NCBI GenBank assembly: GCA_033398695.1
Contig: CM065806.1
Coordinates: forward strand, 46,463,001 to 46,527,000
Direction: 5' to 3'
DNA length: 64,000 nt
From: Orobanche coerulescens
Taxonomy: Eukaryota; Streptophyta; Magnoliopsida; Lamiales; Orobanchaceae
The translations under genes were made by a program, and so were the position numbers. Positions 35,501 through 48,148 of the stretch are shown here, one piece after another; within the stretch, counting starts at the first letter, position 1, and every line of letters starts with the position of its first letter. The notes below the pieces were generated by a model. It saw nothing but the letters and a program-made list of their open reading frames with translations, did not search any database and was not told the DNA's origin.

Positions 35501-36235
35501 CAAAAAAAAAAAAAAAACTCACATTGAATTCATCGGATAGACGGTCAAGAATTTAAATGTCCCGGCGCCTTCTCGATAAATGAGTAGTCTGCTGGAGGAA
35601 ACTCTAAAAGCTCACGCTCATGGCTGTATGGAAGGACATAATGTTTTGATAAACGGATTTTAAACTCCCTCCACTTCTGTACGCCATCTACATTCATAAG
35701 AATTGTTAGTAGTTAGGTTGCAGGTAGCACATATGTATTTAAGTACTAGTAATGCAATTTACTTTACCTGCAAACAATCCCATATTTTATTTTTCCTTTC
35801 TTTCGGAACACGTAACCATGAATCATACCATATTGGGGCTTTAGTTCTGGCAAGAACTCCAATATAAGATTGTATTTCAGAGGCCACTTTACAGTACGGC
35901 TCACCCTTTGCATTAAAAGGCACCGGGAGCTTGATGCTCAGGATCTTAAGCCGTACAATCCTATGCATTGTAACAGCTCCACGTTTTAAGAGCTTGAGTC
36001 CTTCTCTCTTGTCAGGCACCGCTTCATTCCCACGTTTCCTTTTCTTAGATATTATACTTTGTAGGTTTGTGGAAATGACCTTTTTAACAGACTCAGGGGA
36101 GGAATTTGATTGGCCAGGCTTCACCACCGTTTCCTTCACCTATTCTGACCCCACCGACTTGTTCTTTTTTAGTGCCTTCAACAAGTTTAAGGTAGTACGA
36201 GTGGGAGTAGATTTTGTCCTCTTTGAAGGCGCCAT
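32560..36235 (-). pseudogene. CACTA second protein: Transposase_24-like region plus ULP1 (C48 SUMO-protease) domain, multi-exon
   Basis: The ATG at 36235 opens MAPSKRTKSTPTRTTLN. An in-frame TAG near 36140 interrupts it, then the frame goes on (KRKRGNEAVPDKREGLKLLK) to a splice donor at 35767. Further exon-like pieces are at about 35687-35520, 35430-35330 and 35245-35110 (RARQDKGGNYKSDKIKEIAE). The next runs 34811-33963 (VLGKPEHRGRVRGQGTHVKQ) and is typical of plant En/Spm accessory proteins. The last exons form a ULP1 protease domain: NHWALNAVN (His), IVYHMD (Asp), GVPLQTGNHDCGLFVMHYMK (Gln and Cys), ending at a TAA at 32560. A one-base shift is visible near 33783. The full H-D-Q-C catalytic set is present, but the TAG and shift suggest this copy is inactive. 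Confidence 0.75.
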
Positions 36236-37138
36236 AATTAATCTGGACACCAAAAAGATTCACGAGATATAATATCATCGAAAGATTGAATCAAATATAT
36301 CATAAACATATAAAATCTAACAAATAGCACTGTTTAAAAGCATGGTATTTTATCCAACATAGTATTTCACAATACCCAATCAAGACACTAAGTATTTTAT
36401 ACAATCAAATTTCATTATAATTGTCAAAAAAATTGAGTTCACAATACCCAAATCAAAACACTGAAACATCATTAACATATAACCGAATAATCAAATCAGA
36501 ACCAACATTAAACAAGCATGAAAAATACACCAAATACCCAATACCCAAACATTAAGTATACAGAATTCATTAAACAAGCATGAAATATACACGGATAAGC
36601 GTAACATATACTATAAAACTATAAAACTATAAAAACTGATGCATGCACAACATATACAGAGAAAGAACCACAAAAAAACCCAATACCCAAATCGTCGATG
36701 AGAGAGAGAGAGAGAGGACCAATGAGAATCGTTTAGAAATCGTCGCATAGAGAGAGCTAAAAATATGAGGGAGCTCAAAAATATTTGAAGCTGGTAGAGG
36801 AAGGGCAACTATCGGCCTAGTGCATCAGTCTGAGTTTGCAAAGTGAACGATTACAACAACTTCGGTCAGAAAATGTGAGAGTGAGAAATCGAAGAGAAAG
36901 GTCGCGGGTTCTGGTTAGGGTTCAGAAAATCGAAGAGAGACAAATGAGAGAAATGTGAGAGTGAGAAATGATTTTGGAAGGGGACGAGTGATAAATGAAA
37001 AAATTAATGGTCCAGATTACAACAACTTTAATCCAAGGGTCGAAAATATTTATATAATTTTATAATTACTGAAAATATAAAATTATTAAAGTTGTACATC
37101 TTATGTACTTTGCTCCAATTTATATTACTATATGTAGA

Positions 37139-38736
37139 CAATACTAAATTGACTAGTACTAGCAAAGTAACTAGTGCTCTGTCGTGGATTATTGTTTCTA
37201 TTTTTTTAAAAATATTTCTCGATGATCCAACCATACGGATATCAATATATATCTAATTGAGTGATGTTCCCAAATTTTCAAAAAATAAAAAATTAATTTG
37301 GTTTGAGATCTTAGCAAACCAATACTAAATTGACTAGTACTAGCTAAGTAACTAGTGCTCTGTCCTCAATTATTGTTTCTATTTTTAAAAATATTTCTCG
37401 ACAATCCAACCATACAGATGTCAATATATTTTTAATTTAGTGATGTTCCCAAATTTTCAAAAAATTAAAAATTAATTTGGTTTGAGATCTTAGCAAACCA
37501 ATACTAAATTGACTATTACTAGCTAAGTAACTAGTGCTCTGTCGTGGATTATTGTTTCTATTTTTTTAAAAATATTTTTCGACGATCCAACCATAGGGAT
37601 GTCAATATATATCTAATTGAGTGATGTTCCCAAATTTTCAAAAAATAAAAAATTAATTTGGTTTGAGATCTTAGCAAACCAATACTAAATTGACTAGTAC
37701 TAGGTAAGTAACTAGTGCTCTGTCGTGGATTATTGTTTCTATTTTTTTAAAAATATTTCTCGACGATCCAACCGTACGGATGTCAATATATATCTAATTG
37801 AGTTATGTTCCCAAATTTTCAAAAAATAAAAAATTAATTTGGTTTGAGATCTTAGCAAACCAATACTAAATTGAATAGTACTAGCTAGTAACTAGTTCTC
37901 TGTCGTGAATTATTGTTTCTATTTTTTTAAAAATATTTCTCGATGATCCAACCGTAAGGATGTCAATATATATCTAATTCAGTGATGTTCCCAAATTTTC
38001 AAAAAATAAAAAATTAATTTGGTTTGAGATCTTAGCAAACCAATACTAAATTGACTAGTACAGGTAAGTAACTAGTGCTCTGTCGTGGATTATTATTTCT
38101 ATTTTTTTTTAAAATATTTCTCGACGATCCAACCGTACGGATGTCAATATATATCTTATTGAGTGATGTTCCCAAATTTTCAAAAAATAAAAAATTAATT
38201 TGGTTTGAGATCTTAGCAAACCAATACTAAATTGACTAGTACTAGCTAAGTAACTAGTGCTCTGTCCTCGATTATTGTTTCTATTTATTAAAAAATATTT
38301 CTCGACGATCCAACGGTACGGATGTCAATATATTTCTAATTGAGTGATGTTCCCAAATTTTTAAAAAATAATAAATTAATTTGGTTTCAGATCTTAGAAA
38401 ACCAATACTAAATTGATTAGTACTAGCTAAGTAACTAGTGCTCTGTCCTCGATTATTGTTTCTATTTTTTTAAAAATATTTCTCGACGATCCAACCGTAC
38501 GGATGTCAATATATTTCTAATTGAGTGATGTTCCCAAATTTTCAAAAAATAAAAAATTAATTTGGTTTCAGATCTTAGCAAACCAATACTAAATTGACTA
38601 GTACTAGCCAAGTAACTAGTGCTCTGTCCTCGATTATTATTTCTATTTTTTTAAAAATATTTCTCGACGATCCAACCGTACGGATGTCAATATATATCTA
38701 ATTGAGTGATGTTTCCAAATTTTCAAAAAATAATTT
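37139..38736 (+). repeat. 181-bp tandem repeat array, nine units, inside the CACTA element
   Basis: Units start with CAATACTAAATTGA at 37139, 37320, 37499, 37680, 37861, 38041, 38222, 38403 and 38584, giving spacings of 179-181 bp. The last unit is truncated near 38736. Each unit has an ACTAGTACTAGCTAAGTAACTAGT cluster of ACTAGT words, CGATCCAACCGTACGGATGT, and CCCAAATTTTCAAAAAAT. High similarity between units suggests recent amplification. It lies in the spacer between the two divergent CACTA genes. Confidence 0.92.
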
Positions 38737-39814
38737 TTTTTAAATATATATCTAATTGAGTTATATATCCTTTTCACGGATTAATTTTGTTCAAAAAGAT
38801 TCAAAGCAAACCGTACGTATTGTTCGAAGTAAACCGGGAACACTCAGCTAATATGTATTTTTGTAACTTTTAGACAAAAATATATATCGTAATTAAAACA
38901 AAAAATATCGCAATAAAATATAGTGCAATTTGTATTACCATATGTAGAAGTTTTGTTCTAAATCATATCGACTAATAGGAATTAGTGATTATTCGGTAGA
39001 TTTTTTAACCGAATTCGTTCAAAAATATTTTTGTACTGGTGAAACAATAATCGATCCCCTAAAATTTCTCATATCTCCCCCAAAATCCCCACCCAAAATT
39101 TCATCTCCCGCCCCAAAAGTTTTTATAGTCATCCCCCGCCCAGAATTTCTTTTCGCCCCAAAATCGGTTTCAACTTCGCGGCCACAACACCGAAGGTCAC
39201 AACTTCGCGGTCACAACTTCGCGGTTTCATCCCCCACAGACTTCTCCTCAGCCGTGCATTAATAAGTTTGCCTGAGCTACAAAATTAGGTATTTCAGCTG
39301 CGAAATTAGTGATTTATTTTGAAATTAGGTATTTCAGTGTGCCTGAGCTGCGAATTTCAGTTTGTTTGCCTCTGTTCTTGAGTTTTTTATTTTGAAATTA
39401 GTGAAATATTTGTATATTATTTTCTTGCCTCTATGCCTCAATACATTTATAGCTTGTTGATTTATTTATGATTTATGTTTATGATTTATATTTATGATTT
39501 GGCCAATTTTCTCTACTCTGCTACTTGTTTATGATTTTATTAAAACATGAATGGTAACTTGTTTTATATAAGCTATTGATTTTTAACCATATTTGTTTTC
39601 TCTGTGTTTGCAAAATGGAGTGTAAAGATGGTGTTTGCTGAATTCCAGATTACTTGTGCATTTAGATTACTTGCCTATTTTTGTTTCTCCTCTTTTTGCT
39701 GAATTCCATATTACTTGCTTTTAGTGTGCCCAATTACTAGTAATCATGTGTATTCTTTAAAGTATGTAACCAACTACTACTGTGTACTGATTGAGCTATA
39801 TTTTCTTTTAAAGG

Positions 39815-42800
39815 ATGGACAGGGATTGGTTGAGGGCTGACAGAAGATCAAGAGAGTTTCAAAATGGAGTGGAAGAATTGTTGATGTTTGCATTTGAGAA
39901 CGGATATGATGAAAATAAAATTAGTTGTCCATGTCTAAAATGCGCACATAGTAAATCATGGAGTGCTCGAAGAGTGAGAGATCATCTTTTCCAAAATGGT
40001 ATCGATCAGACCTGCAAGTGTTGGATTTGGCATGGAGAATTAAATACAATAGAAAGTGAGTCTGCTGCTGAAGAGACCGACATTTCCCAATCCGTGGATC
40101 TAATCCCGATGAAAATAGAGAATGATGACGATGTTGTTTCCATAGACTCGGATTTATTTAACCATCTTCAATCTGAACATGAACCCCTTTATCCGGGATG
40201 TGAAGGATTTACTAAGATGAAGGCTTTAGTAAAGTTATACAACCTCAAAGCAAAATATCAAATATCCGATTGTGGCTTCTCTGAAATTCTACTTTTGGTT
40301 GGGTCTATGCTCCCGGAAGGCAACACTTTTCCTTCTTCATTCAGTGAAGCCAAGAAAAGCTTGTGTGTTTTCGGAATGGAGTATGAGAAAATTCATGTGT
40401 GTCCGAATGATTGTCTACTATACCGTGGAGAGAGAGATGAAGATGAGACGAGCTGCCACATTTGTCATGCCTCTAGATGGAAGTTGAACAAAAAAGGAGA
40501 TGAATTGGAAGGGGTGCCTACCAAAGTTCTATGGTATTTTCCGTTAATACCACGTTTGAGGAATTTGTTCAGTTCACCTCAAACAGCCAAGGAGTTGACT
40601 TGGCATGACACAAAGAGATTAAAGGATGACAAAATGAGACATCCGGCAGATTCACAAACGTGGAAGGAAGTAGATGCAAAATGGCCAGAGTTTTCTTCAG
40701 ATTCTAGAAATCTCCGGTTAGCTTTATCATCCGATGGATTCAATCCATTTCACGAAACATGTATTAATTACTCTTGTTGGCCAGTTTTGTTGTCTATTTA
40801 CAATCTTCCACCGTGGCTTTGTATGAAGAGGAAGTATATTATGCTATGTTTGTTGATATCCGGACTAACTCAACCCGGCAATGATATTGATGTGTTCCTT
40901 CAGCCACTTATACAAGATCTAAAAAAGTTGTGGCATGGGAAACAAGTGTATGACGCATACAAGAAGGAGTATTTTTTGCTTAGAGGCATTTTGTTGTGGA
41001 CCATCAGTGATTATCCAGCCTATAGCAACTTGACGGGAAACATTATCAAAGGGTATAACGGGTGTCCTATCTGTGTTGATCAAACAAAAGCAACGAGGCT
41101 GGTTAATTACCGTAAGTGTGTGGTCATGAGGCATCGGAGGTGGTTGCCCCGTCATCATCCATATCGCCGTCAGAAACAATATTTTGATAACACTGTGGAA
41201 AGGGAAATTGCTCGAGTTCCATTAACTGGAGAAGAGGTACTTAAAAAACTACAACATTTAAAGGACCATGTCTATGGTAAGACACAACTAAAACCTCGAT
41301 TGAAAAAAGGTGATGCTCGACCAATTTGGAAGAAGGTTTCTATATTCTTTGAACTTGAGTATTGGAAGTTTTTGCCGATTAGGCATGTTCTCGATGTGAT
41401 GCACATCGAGAAAAATATATGTGAAGCTTTACTTGGTACCTTGCTTAATATACCAAACAAGACAAAAGACAAGGAAACTGTTCGTATTGACATGGCAGAA
41501 ATGGGAACAAGAGCAGAGCTGAGGCCGAAAACTCCGGGAAAAAGGAGAAGTTACCATTAGCGTCTTGGAATTTAACTCATTCTGAAAAAAAAGTTGTATG
41601 CTCATCATTTCCTGGCATGAAGTTGCCTGATGGTTTTTGTTCTAATGTTAGGAGTTTTGTATCAATGGAAACTCTTCGACTTACTGGAATGAAATCTCAT
41701 GACTGTCATATGATTTTGCATCACCTACTCCTCCCAATTTCAATGCGGTCGTCATTGCAAAAATAGGTCAGGAACACTGTTATTCGTTTTTGTCTCTTCT
41801 TCAAGGCAATATGCAGTAAAGTTATTGAGGTATAAGTTGGATAAAATGCAATCTCAGTTGGTAGAAACCTTATGCCAGCTTGAAAAATACTTCCCCCTTC
41901 CTTGTTTGATTTAATGTTTCATCTCTCGGTCCATCTTGTACGAGAAGTTGAGCTTTGTGGACCAATTTTCCTTAGATGGATGTATCCTTTTGAGAGGTAT
42001 ATAAACACATTCAAGGGATATATAAGGAATCGGGCTCATGAAGAAGGTTGCATTGTTGAGGCCTATATTGCGGAAGAGGCCATTGAGTGTTTGGTGAACC
42101 ATGCAGAAGCGACTATTGGGGTACCGAAAAATGGCAGACATACAAATGATGCCATTTGTAGGCCATTATCTGGTGCAACGATGATAACCCCGAGCAGCAC
42201 TGATTTGCACATCGCACATTTATGTGTTCTACAAAATACAACTGCTACTAGGCCATATTTTGAGTAAGTCATGAATTTATATTCATTATGTATACAATTT
42301 TCTGCGCTCTTTTCACCTATATAATTGCTTACATATTTATATTGTCTATTGTAATTGCATGCAGTGAACACATGTCAATTTTGATGAATAATTATCCGGA
42401 ACATGCAAATGAGGAAATGTGGCTAAAAAACAAGCAAAATGAGACATTCCCAAAATGGTTTAAAGAGAAGGTATTATTTGCATTTCATAATAGTTCCTGT
42501 ACATTTTTTTTACAACTGCGTAGCTCACATGAATCATTTTACAACTTATATGTTTCTTGGCAGATTGCCTTAGATTTGTTTCATGAGAATGAGGTACTGC
42601 AGGACATAAGATGGATTGCAGATGGCCCCAACAAGGATGTTCCTATATTCAGCGGCTACAAAATGGATGGTGTTATCTACAGTACCAATGATCGTGATGA
42701 TTCACGTCAAGTTCAATGCAGTGGTGTGTGTGTGTGTACAAGCCGAGACAATGGTTGTGCAGGGTAAGGATCAAAATATCGAGCATACGTCACTTACATT

Positions 42801-43203
42801 TTACGGAGTCATAACAAGTATATGGGAGTTGGACTATACCAACTTTAGAATCCCTATTGTTCATTGTAAGTGGGTAGATATGAATAAAGGGATTCAGGTT
42901 GATGACTTAGGATATACATTAGTTAATTTGAATAGGTTGGGATTTTTGAATGATCCATTTGTGTTAGAAAAACATGTTAAGCAAGTTTGTTACATCGACG
43001 ATCCTCTTGATAAGTTATGGTCCGTTGTGTTAAAATTACCCGAGAAAAAGTACTATGAAGACAATGAGGATGAAAATGAGGGATCTGTAGAAGTGGAACT
43101 TGAGAATGACTGTTTTGTGCCAAATTTACTGGATGTTGATTTACTTGAGGAGGACGTGGCTAGTTACATGCGAGATGTAGATGAACTAATAGAACTTTCT
43201 TGA
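39815..43203 (+). pseudogene. CACTA TNP2-type transposase (TNPD), frameshifted
   Basis: The transposase cuts and joins the element ends. The first 581 codons (39815-41560) are open. An N-terminal transposase-associated domain (MDRDWLRADRRSREFQNGVE, CPCLKCAH, LFQNGIDQTCKCWIWHGE) is followed by the TNP2 core: HVCPNDCLLYRGE, CHICHASRWK, KVLWYFPLIPRLRNLF, LALSSDGFNPF, PGNDIDVFLQPLIQDLKKLW and HVLDVMHIEKNICEALLGTL. A frameshift near 41535 ends that ORF, and the text resumes as LPLASWNLTHSEKK. Further pieces at 41902-42262 (GPIFLRWMYPFERYINTFKG) look like DUF4218, and 42390-43203 (DGPNKDVPIFSGYKMDG, YTNFRIPIVHCKWVD) like DUF4216. Introns and a second shift near 42720 separate them. The carboxyl end is acidic. 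Confidence 0.9.
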
Positions 43204-43359
43204 TGTAATTTAATTTCTGTACTTTGAATTTGTAACTATGATTCTTGTTTGCTTTCTTTCTATTAAGTTTCTGTACGTTGGTAATTGGTTTGCTGGTTAC
43301 ATGATGCCGTTTTGCTGGCAGGTTTGATTTCTTTATGTTTATTTTTTTTAAGTACAGTA

Positions 43360-43872
43360 AATTAGACAACGGTTTTAACACTATAACGCTTGTCTGGAAA
43401 TCAACATACAATACAGCTAAAACACTTGTATGTTAGCATGCAGCCAGACAACACTATAGAAGAATCGCTGTTTGAAACAAACTTAAATAAAAATATGTAT
43501 AAAACACTTGTCTCATTGCAACAACGGTTTTTTGCGACATTGTCTCAAGTTTAATCAGACAATATTTTTAGAAATAGTTAAAAACGCTTGTCTTATTTCA
43601 ACAACGGTTTAACGTGGCATTGTCTTAGGCTAATTCCCACAATATATTTTTAAAACGGTTGTCTAATACTCCAAGTTTGCACAACACCACCGACAAAAAG
43701 TCTTGTCTGATTGGTTTTTCTAGACAACGGTTTTTAAACCGTTGTAATGTACTTGGATTACACAATACGTTTTCGAGGATGAAAATAAACCGTTGTCTAT
43801 TAATTTCAGCCAACACTTTTTCGGCCGACTGCTGTCTGATTAGTGTTGTCTGATTGCGTTTTTCCTGTAGTG
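43360..43872 (+). repeat. CACTA right subterminal and terminal repeats
   Basis: Repeated AGACAACGGTTT, AAACGCTTGTC and AAACCGTTGT words, ending CCTGTAGTG. The words are the same as at the left end. Confidence 0.85.
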
Positions 43873-43875
43873 GTG

Positions 43876-46348
43876 CCCAATGCACTCTGAAGACTCTTCC
43901 AAAATTTCAACATAAATCGCGGATCTCTATCCGAGACGATCGACACCGGAACACCATGTAACCTCACAATCTCCCGAATATAAATCTTCGCATATTGTTC
44001 CATACTATAAGTCATCATCACTGGTACAAAATGAGATGACTTCGTCCAACGATCTACTATTACCCAGATAGCATCGTTCTTCTTCACGGTTCGCGGCAGA
44101 CCAACCACGAAATTCATTGTGATATGCTCCCATTTCCATTCTAGGATTTCCAACGGTTGAAGCAAACCTCCTGGCCGTTGATGTTATGCCTTCACTTGCT
44201 GACATATCATACATCTCTCCACGAATACACCAATGTCCCTCTTCATTCCTCTCCACCAAAAGAACTTCTTCAGGTCGTGGTACATCTTTGTACCTCCCGG
44301 GTGAGCGGAGTATGGTGCATTGTGGGCTTCTTCAAGGATTTTCTTCCTAAGGGATTGATCCATAAGAACATATAAACTCCCATCATAATTCAAAGCGTCA
44401 TCTGCGGCAACAACAAACTTCTCAGTACTCCCATCTTGTGCTCGATCTTTCATCTTGCACAAGAACTTATCACGTGGTTGAGCCTCCTTAATCTTATCCC
44501 TCAAGTTTGGTTGCAAGACCAAAGATGATAGGATTGCTTTCAAACTCTTTGAAGACTCAACTACCTCAATCCTCAACTGGGAGAACTCCTTTATCAAACT
44601 CTCGTGATCGGTCAAGCAAGCTAACTCGCCTCTAGTGTTTCGACTCAGGGCATTGGCTACCACAGTAGCCTTACCCGGATGGTAATGAATAGTACAATCA
44701 TAGTCCTTCACCAATTCTAACCATCTCTTTTGCCTCATGTTAAGATCCTTCTGTGTGAAAAGATACCTCAGACTTTTATGGTGTGTGTATATCCCACACT
44801 TCCCTCCATAGAGATAGTGACGCCAAATCTTCAACGCATGTACTACAACAGCCAACTCCAGATCATGCGTCGGATAGTTCAACTCGTGTGGTTTAAGCTG
44901 TCTCGATGCATAGGCTACTACTTTTCCATGTTGCATCAGAACACAACCCAACCACAGCTTTGAGGCATCACTATAAATAACAAAGTCTTCCGTCGGATAA
45001 GGAATCATTAATACTGGTGCCGAGGTTAGTCTCTTTTTCAACTCTTGAAAACTTTCCTCGCACCTCTCACTCAATTCATACTTCACACCTTTACTTGTTA
45101 ACTGGGTCATAGGAGTGGCGATTTTCGAAAATCCTTCGATAAATCTTCTATAATAGCCAACTAAGCCCAGAAAACTGCGAACTTCGCTCACATTCTTGGG
45201 TACTCCCCAACTACTCACTTGTACAACCTTTTCGGGATCTACCTCAATTCCTTTAGAAGTCACCACATGTCCAAGAAATCCAACTTTGTTTAACCAAAAC
45301 TCACATTTCTTGAACTTGGCATACAATTTCTCCTCGTGAAGTGTCTCCAATGTAACCCTCAAATGCTCTTGGTGTTGTTCCTTGTCCTTAGAATACCCAA
45401 GATGTCATATATGAAGACGATCACGAACTTATCCAAGTAGGGTTGGAACACCCTGTTCATTAAATCCATAAAGACTGCAGGTGCGTTACTCAGACCGAAA
45501 GGCATCACTATAAATTCAAAATGTCCATAACGGGTCCTGAAAGCCGTCTTGGAAATGTCACACTCCCTAATCTTCAGTTGATGGTACCCCGACCTCAAAT
45601 CGATCTTCGAAAAGGTTCCAACTCCCATCAACTGATCAAATAGATCCTCAATGGTAATGGGTACTTGTTCTTCACCGTGAGTTGATTGAGCTCCCTATAA
45701 TCAATACACATCCGAAGTGACCCATTTTCCTTCCTTACAAACAGCAGCACTGGTGCACCCCACGGTGACACACTAGGACGAACAAATTCGAGCTCCAGCT
45801 ACTCTTGGATTTGAACTTTCAATTTTTGAAGTTTCTTCGGAGCCATTCTATATGGTGCTTTGGATGTCGCGGCTGCCTTGGGGACCAAATCAATACTAAA
45901 CTCCAGTTGCCGGTTGGGTGGGACTCCCGGCAAATCTTCTGGAAACACATTCAAAAACTCCCTTACTATAGGTACGTTTGTAAGAGACCCCTCATTAGTA
46001 CGAGTGTCGACCAAACTCACCAAGTAACCCTGAAATTTCTCCTTCCTTAGACTTCTCAGTGCCTTCATGGTTGTGATTACTCTTGGTACTGCCCTACTCA
46101 TAGTACCATAAAAGGTGATCGACTCGCCTTCGGAACACCTCAATGTCACCTTCTTTCATGGCAACTTATATCGGCATCATGTCTATCGAGCCAGTCTATA
46201 CCAAGGGTCATGTCAAAATCCATCGAGTTAATCAAATACAGGCTAGCGTCGAATTCTCTTCGTCCTATCTCAATATTCTCGTCAATCATCCTATTAGGGA
46301 GTATCGTATTTCCTGACGATAAGCTAACCTCAAGAGACTCAACAGCTG
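43876..46348 (-). pseudogene. gypsy protease, RT, RNase H and integrase N-terminal half
   Basis: Reading from the right: a protease end with [15 protein letters not shown] (about 46210), then EFLNVFPEDLPGVPPNRQLEF and APYRMAPKKLQKLKVQIQE at the RT start. RT follows with [20 protein letters not shown] and [20 protein letters not shown] (45631-45359). The YxDD site reads IYDILGI, so the catalytic motif is degraded. The next frame (45362-44184) gives [48 protein letters not shown] and the zinc-binding H2C2 region ending CMICQQVKA. Integrase core blocks (WEHITMNFVVGLPRT, VIVDRWTKSSHFVPV, SIVSDRDPRF) run to the CACTA junction. Several frameshifts. Confidence 0.88.
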
Positions 46349-48113
46349 TGGTCGTTTTCGCTTTGAAAATTTGGAGGCATTATCTCTACGGGTCATCGTG
46401 TAAGATTTACACGGACCACAAGAGTCTGAAGTATATCTTCAGTCAAAAAGAATTGAACATGAGGCAACATAGGTGGCTAGAATTAATTAAGGATTACGAT
46501 CTTGAGATTCTTTATCATCTAGGCAAGGCCAATGTAGTAGCAGATGCGTTGAGCCGTAAGCCAATGGCTCTACAGATGTTAGAAGTATTTACCCCTCAAA
46601 GTAAGATACAATGGGATATGATTTGTCAGAATATTGAAGTTTGGCTTCAGAGAGTTCAGGGTCAGTTGTGTGCGTTAGAAATCACTTCATTTTAGATTGA
46701 TGATATCAAAGCAAGGCAGTATGATGACCCATTTTTGGTTCGGTTAAGGGAGGATGTGAAGCAAGGGAAAGCCCCTGGGTTTGTAATACAGGAGGACGGA
46801 ACTTTGAGATTGTGAGGCAGATTGTACGTACCATGCGATGTCGAGTTAAGACAAAAGATCTTTAGGGAAGCTCATACTACACCTTATTCCATACATCCCG
46901 GTACAAGTAAAATGTACAAGGATGTAAGGAGTAATTTCTGGTGGAGCAACTTGAAGGAGGACGTTAGCAAGTTTGTATCGAAGTGTTTGACCTGTCAGCA
47001 GGTTCAGATTGAGCATCATCGACCCGCGTGGTTATTGCGACCACTTCCTATTCCGGAGCGGAAGTGGGAGGATATTTCTATGGATTTCATTACCAGTATG
47101 CCTAGGACTCGGACCGGAATGAACATGATTTGGGTCATTGTCGATCGACTAACCAAATCTACTCATTTCCTCGGTGTTAAGGATACTTGGGGACCGGAGA
47201 TACTAACCCGTGTGTTCATTGCAGAAATCATGATGTTGCATGGGACTCCAAAGAGTATTGTTTCTGATCGAGATGGTCGATTTGTATCACATTTTTGGCA
47301 GGAGATTCATCGAGCCTTGGGGACCAAGTTGAGACTTAGTACATCTTACCATCCTCAGACAAACGGCCAATCAGAGCGGACGATATAGACAGTAGACGAT
47401 ATGTTGAGAGCCTGTGCTTTAGATTGGAAAGATGATTGGGAGTTGCAATTGAGTTTACGTACAACAATAGTTGGCATGCCTCGACCAAAATTGCACCATT
47501 TGAGGCTTTGTATGGAAGGAGGTGCAGATCGCCAATGTGTTGGGATGATGCATCTGAATTGATTGGTATCGAACAGGATTTACTAGTTGAGACGAGAGAG
47601 AAGATTGCTTTGATTCGTAACAGGCTGTTGACGGCTCAGAGTCGACAAAGGTCCTATGCTGACAAGCGTCGCCGCCCATTAGAGTTTGAGGTTGGGGATC
47701 ATGTATTACTTAAGGTATCACCAACTCGGGGAGTTTACAGCTTTGGTCGAAAAGGCAAGCTTAGTCCGAGGTACATTGGACCTTTCGAGGTTTTAGAGCG
47801 AGTGGGACATCTTGCATATCTGTTGGGTTTCCTGCCGTCTTTGAGTCACATACATAACGTATTTCATGTCTCCCAGCTAAGAAAGTACGTGCCGGATCCT
47901 AGCCATATTGTTGATTTTGGAGAGATTGAACTAAGACCCGACATCACATTTGAGGAGAGACCGATTCAGATTTTGGAGCATCGGGTAAAGCAACTTAGGC
48001 ACAAAACCATTCCTTTGGTTAAAGTGAAATGGTCAAGACACGGATCATAGGAGGCGACATGGGAAATGGAGGATAATATGAAGGCAAGATATCCCGAGTT
48101 ATTTACTTTGTAA
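46349..48113 (+). pseudogene. gypsy RNase H, integrase and chromodomain-like tail
   Basis: RNase H end ([50 protein letters not shown]) is followed by stops near 46693 and 46815. Then the integrase zinc-binding region ([34 protein letters not shown]) and catalytic core ([68 protein letters not shown]). A stop follows at 47388 and a frameshift leads to 47436-48050: APFEALYGRRCRSPMCW, SYADKRRRPLEFEVGDHVLL, HNVFHVSQLRKYVPDP. After one more TAG comes EATWEMEDNMKARYPELF, the chromodomain-related end. Confidence 0.9.
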
Positions 48114-48148
48114 GTTTGAGGACGAGACTTCTTTTTAGAGGGCTAGAA

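Larger units (their letters stand above)
31573..43872 (+). mobile_element. 12.3-kb CACTA (En/Spm-like) transposon, TSD GTG
   Basis: Begins CACTACAAAAAAAATTGC at 31573 and ends GCGTTTTTCCTGTAGTG at 43872. GTG duplications are at 31570-31572 and 43873-43875. Both ends carry many ACAACGG/CCGTTGT words in direct and inverted orientation (about 31600-32420 and 43360-43860), the expected subterminal transposase sites. It encodes a TNP2-type transposase (plus strand, 39815-43203) and, divergently, a second protein with a ULP1 domain (minus strand, 36235-32560). A 181-bp tandem array lies between them. It splits an integrase reading frame. Confidence 0.95.
28223..46348 (-). mobile_element. chromovirus-like Ty3/gypsy element (5'-truncated), split by a CACTA element
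   Basis: On the minus strand: protease (to 46348), RT, RNase H and integrase N-terminal half (43876). After the CACTA element (31573-43872) come the integrase C-terminal half with a chromodomain-like tail (31572-30790) and the 3' LTR (30745-28223). Gag and 5' LTR are lacking; the 5' side ends at a junction with an opposite-facing gypsy element near 46349. Confidence 0.85.

Noticed and set aside
37139..38736. Interpretation as a centromeric satellite locus
   Set aside because: The array is enclosed within an intact-ended CACTA element; nine units alone do not show a centromere.
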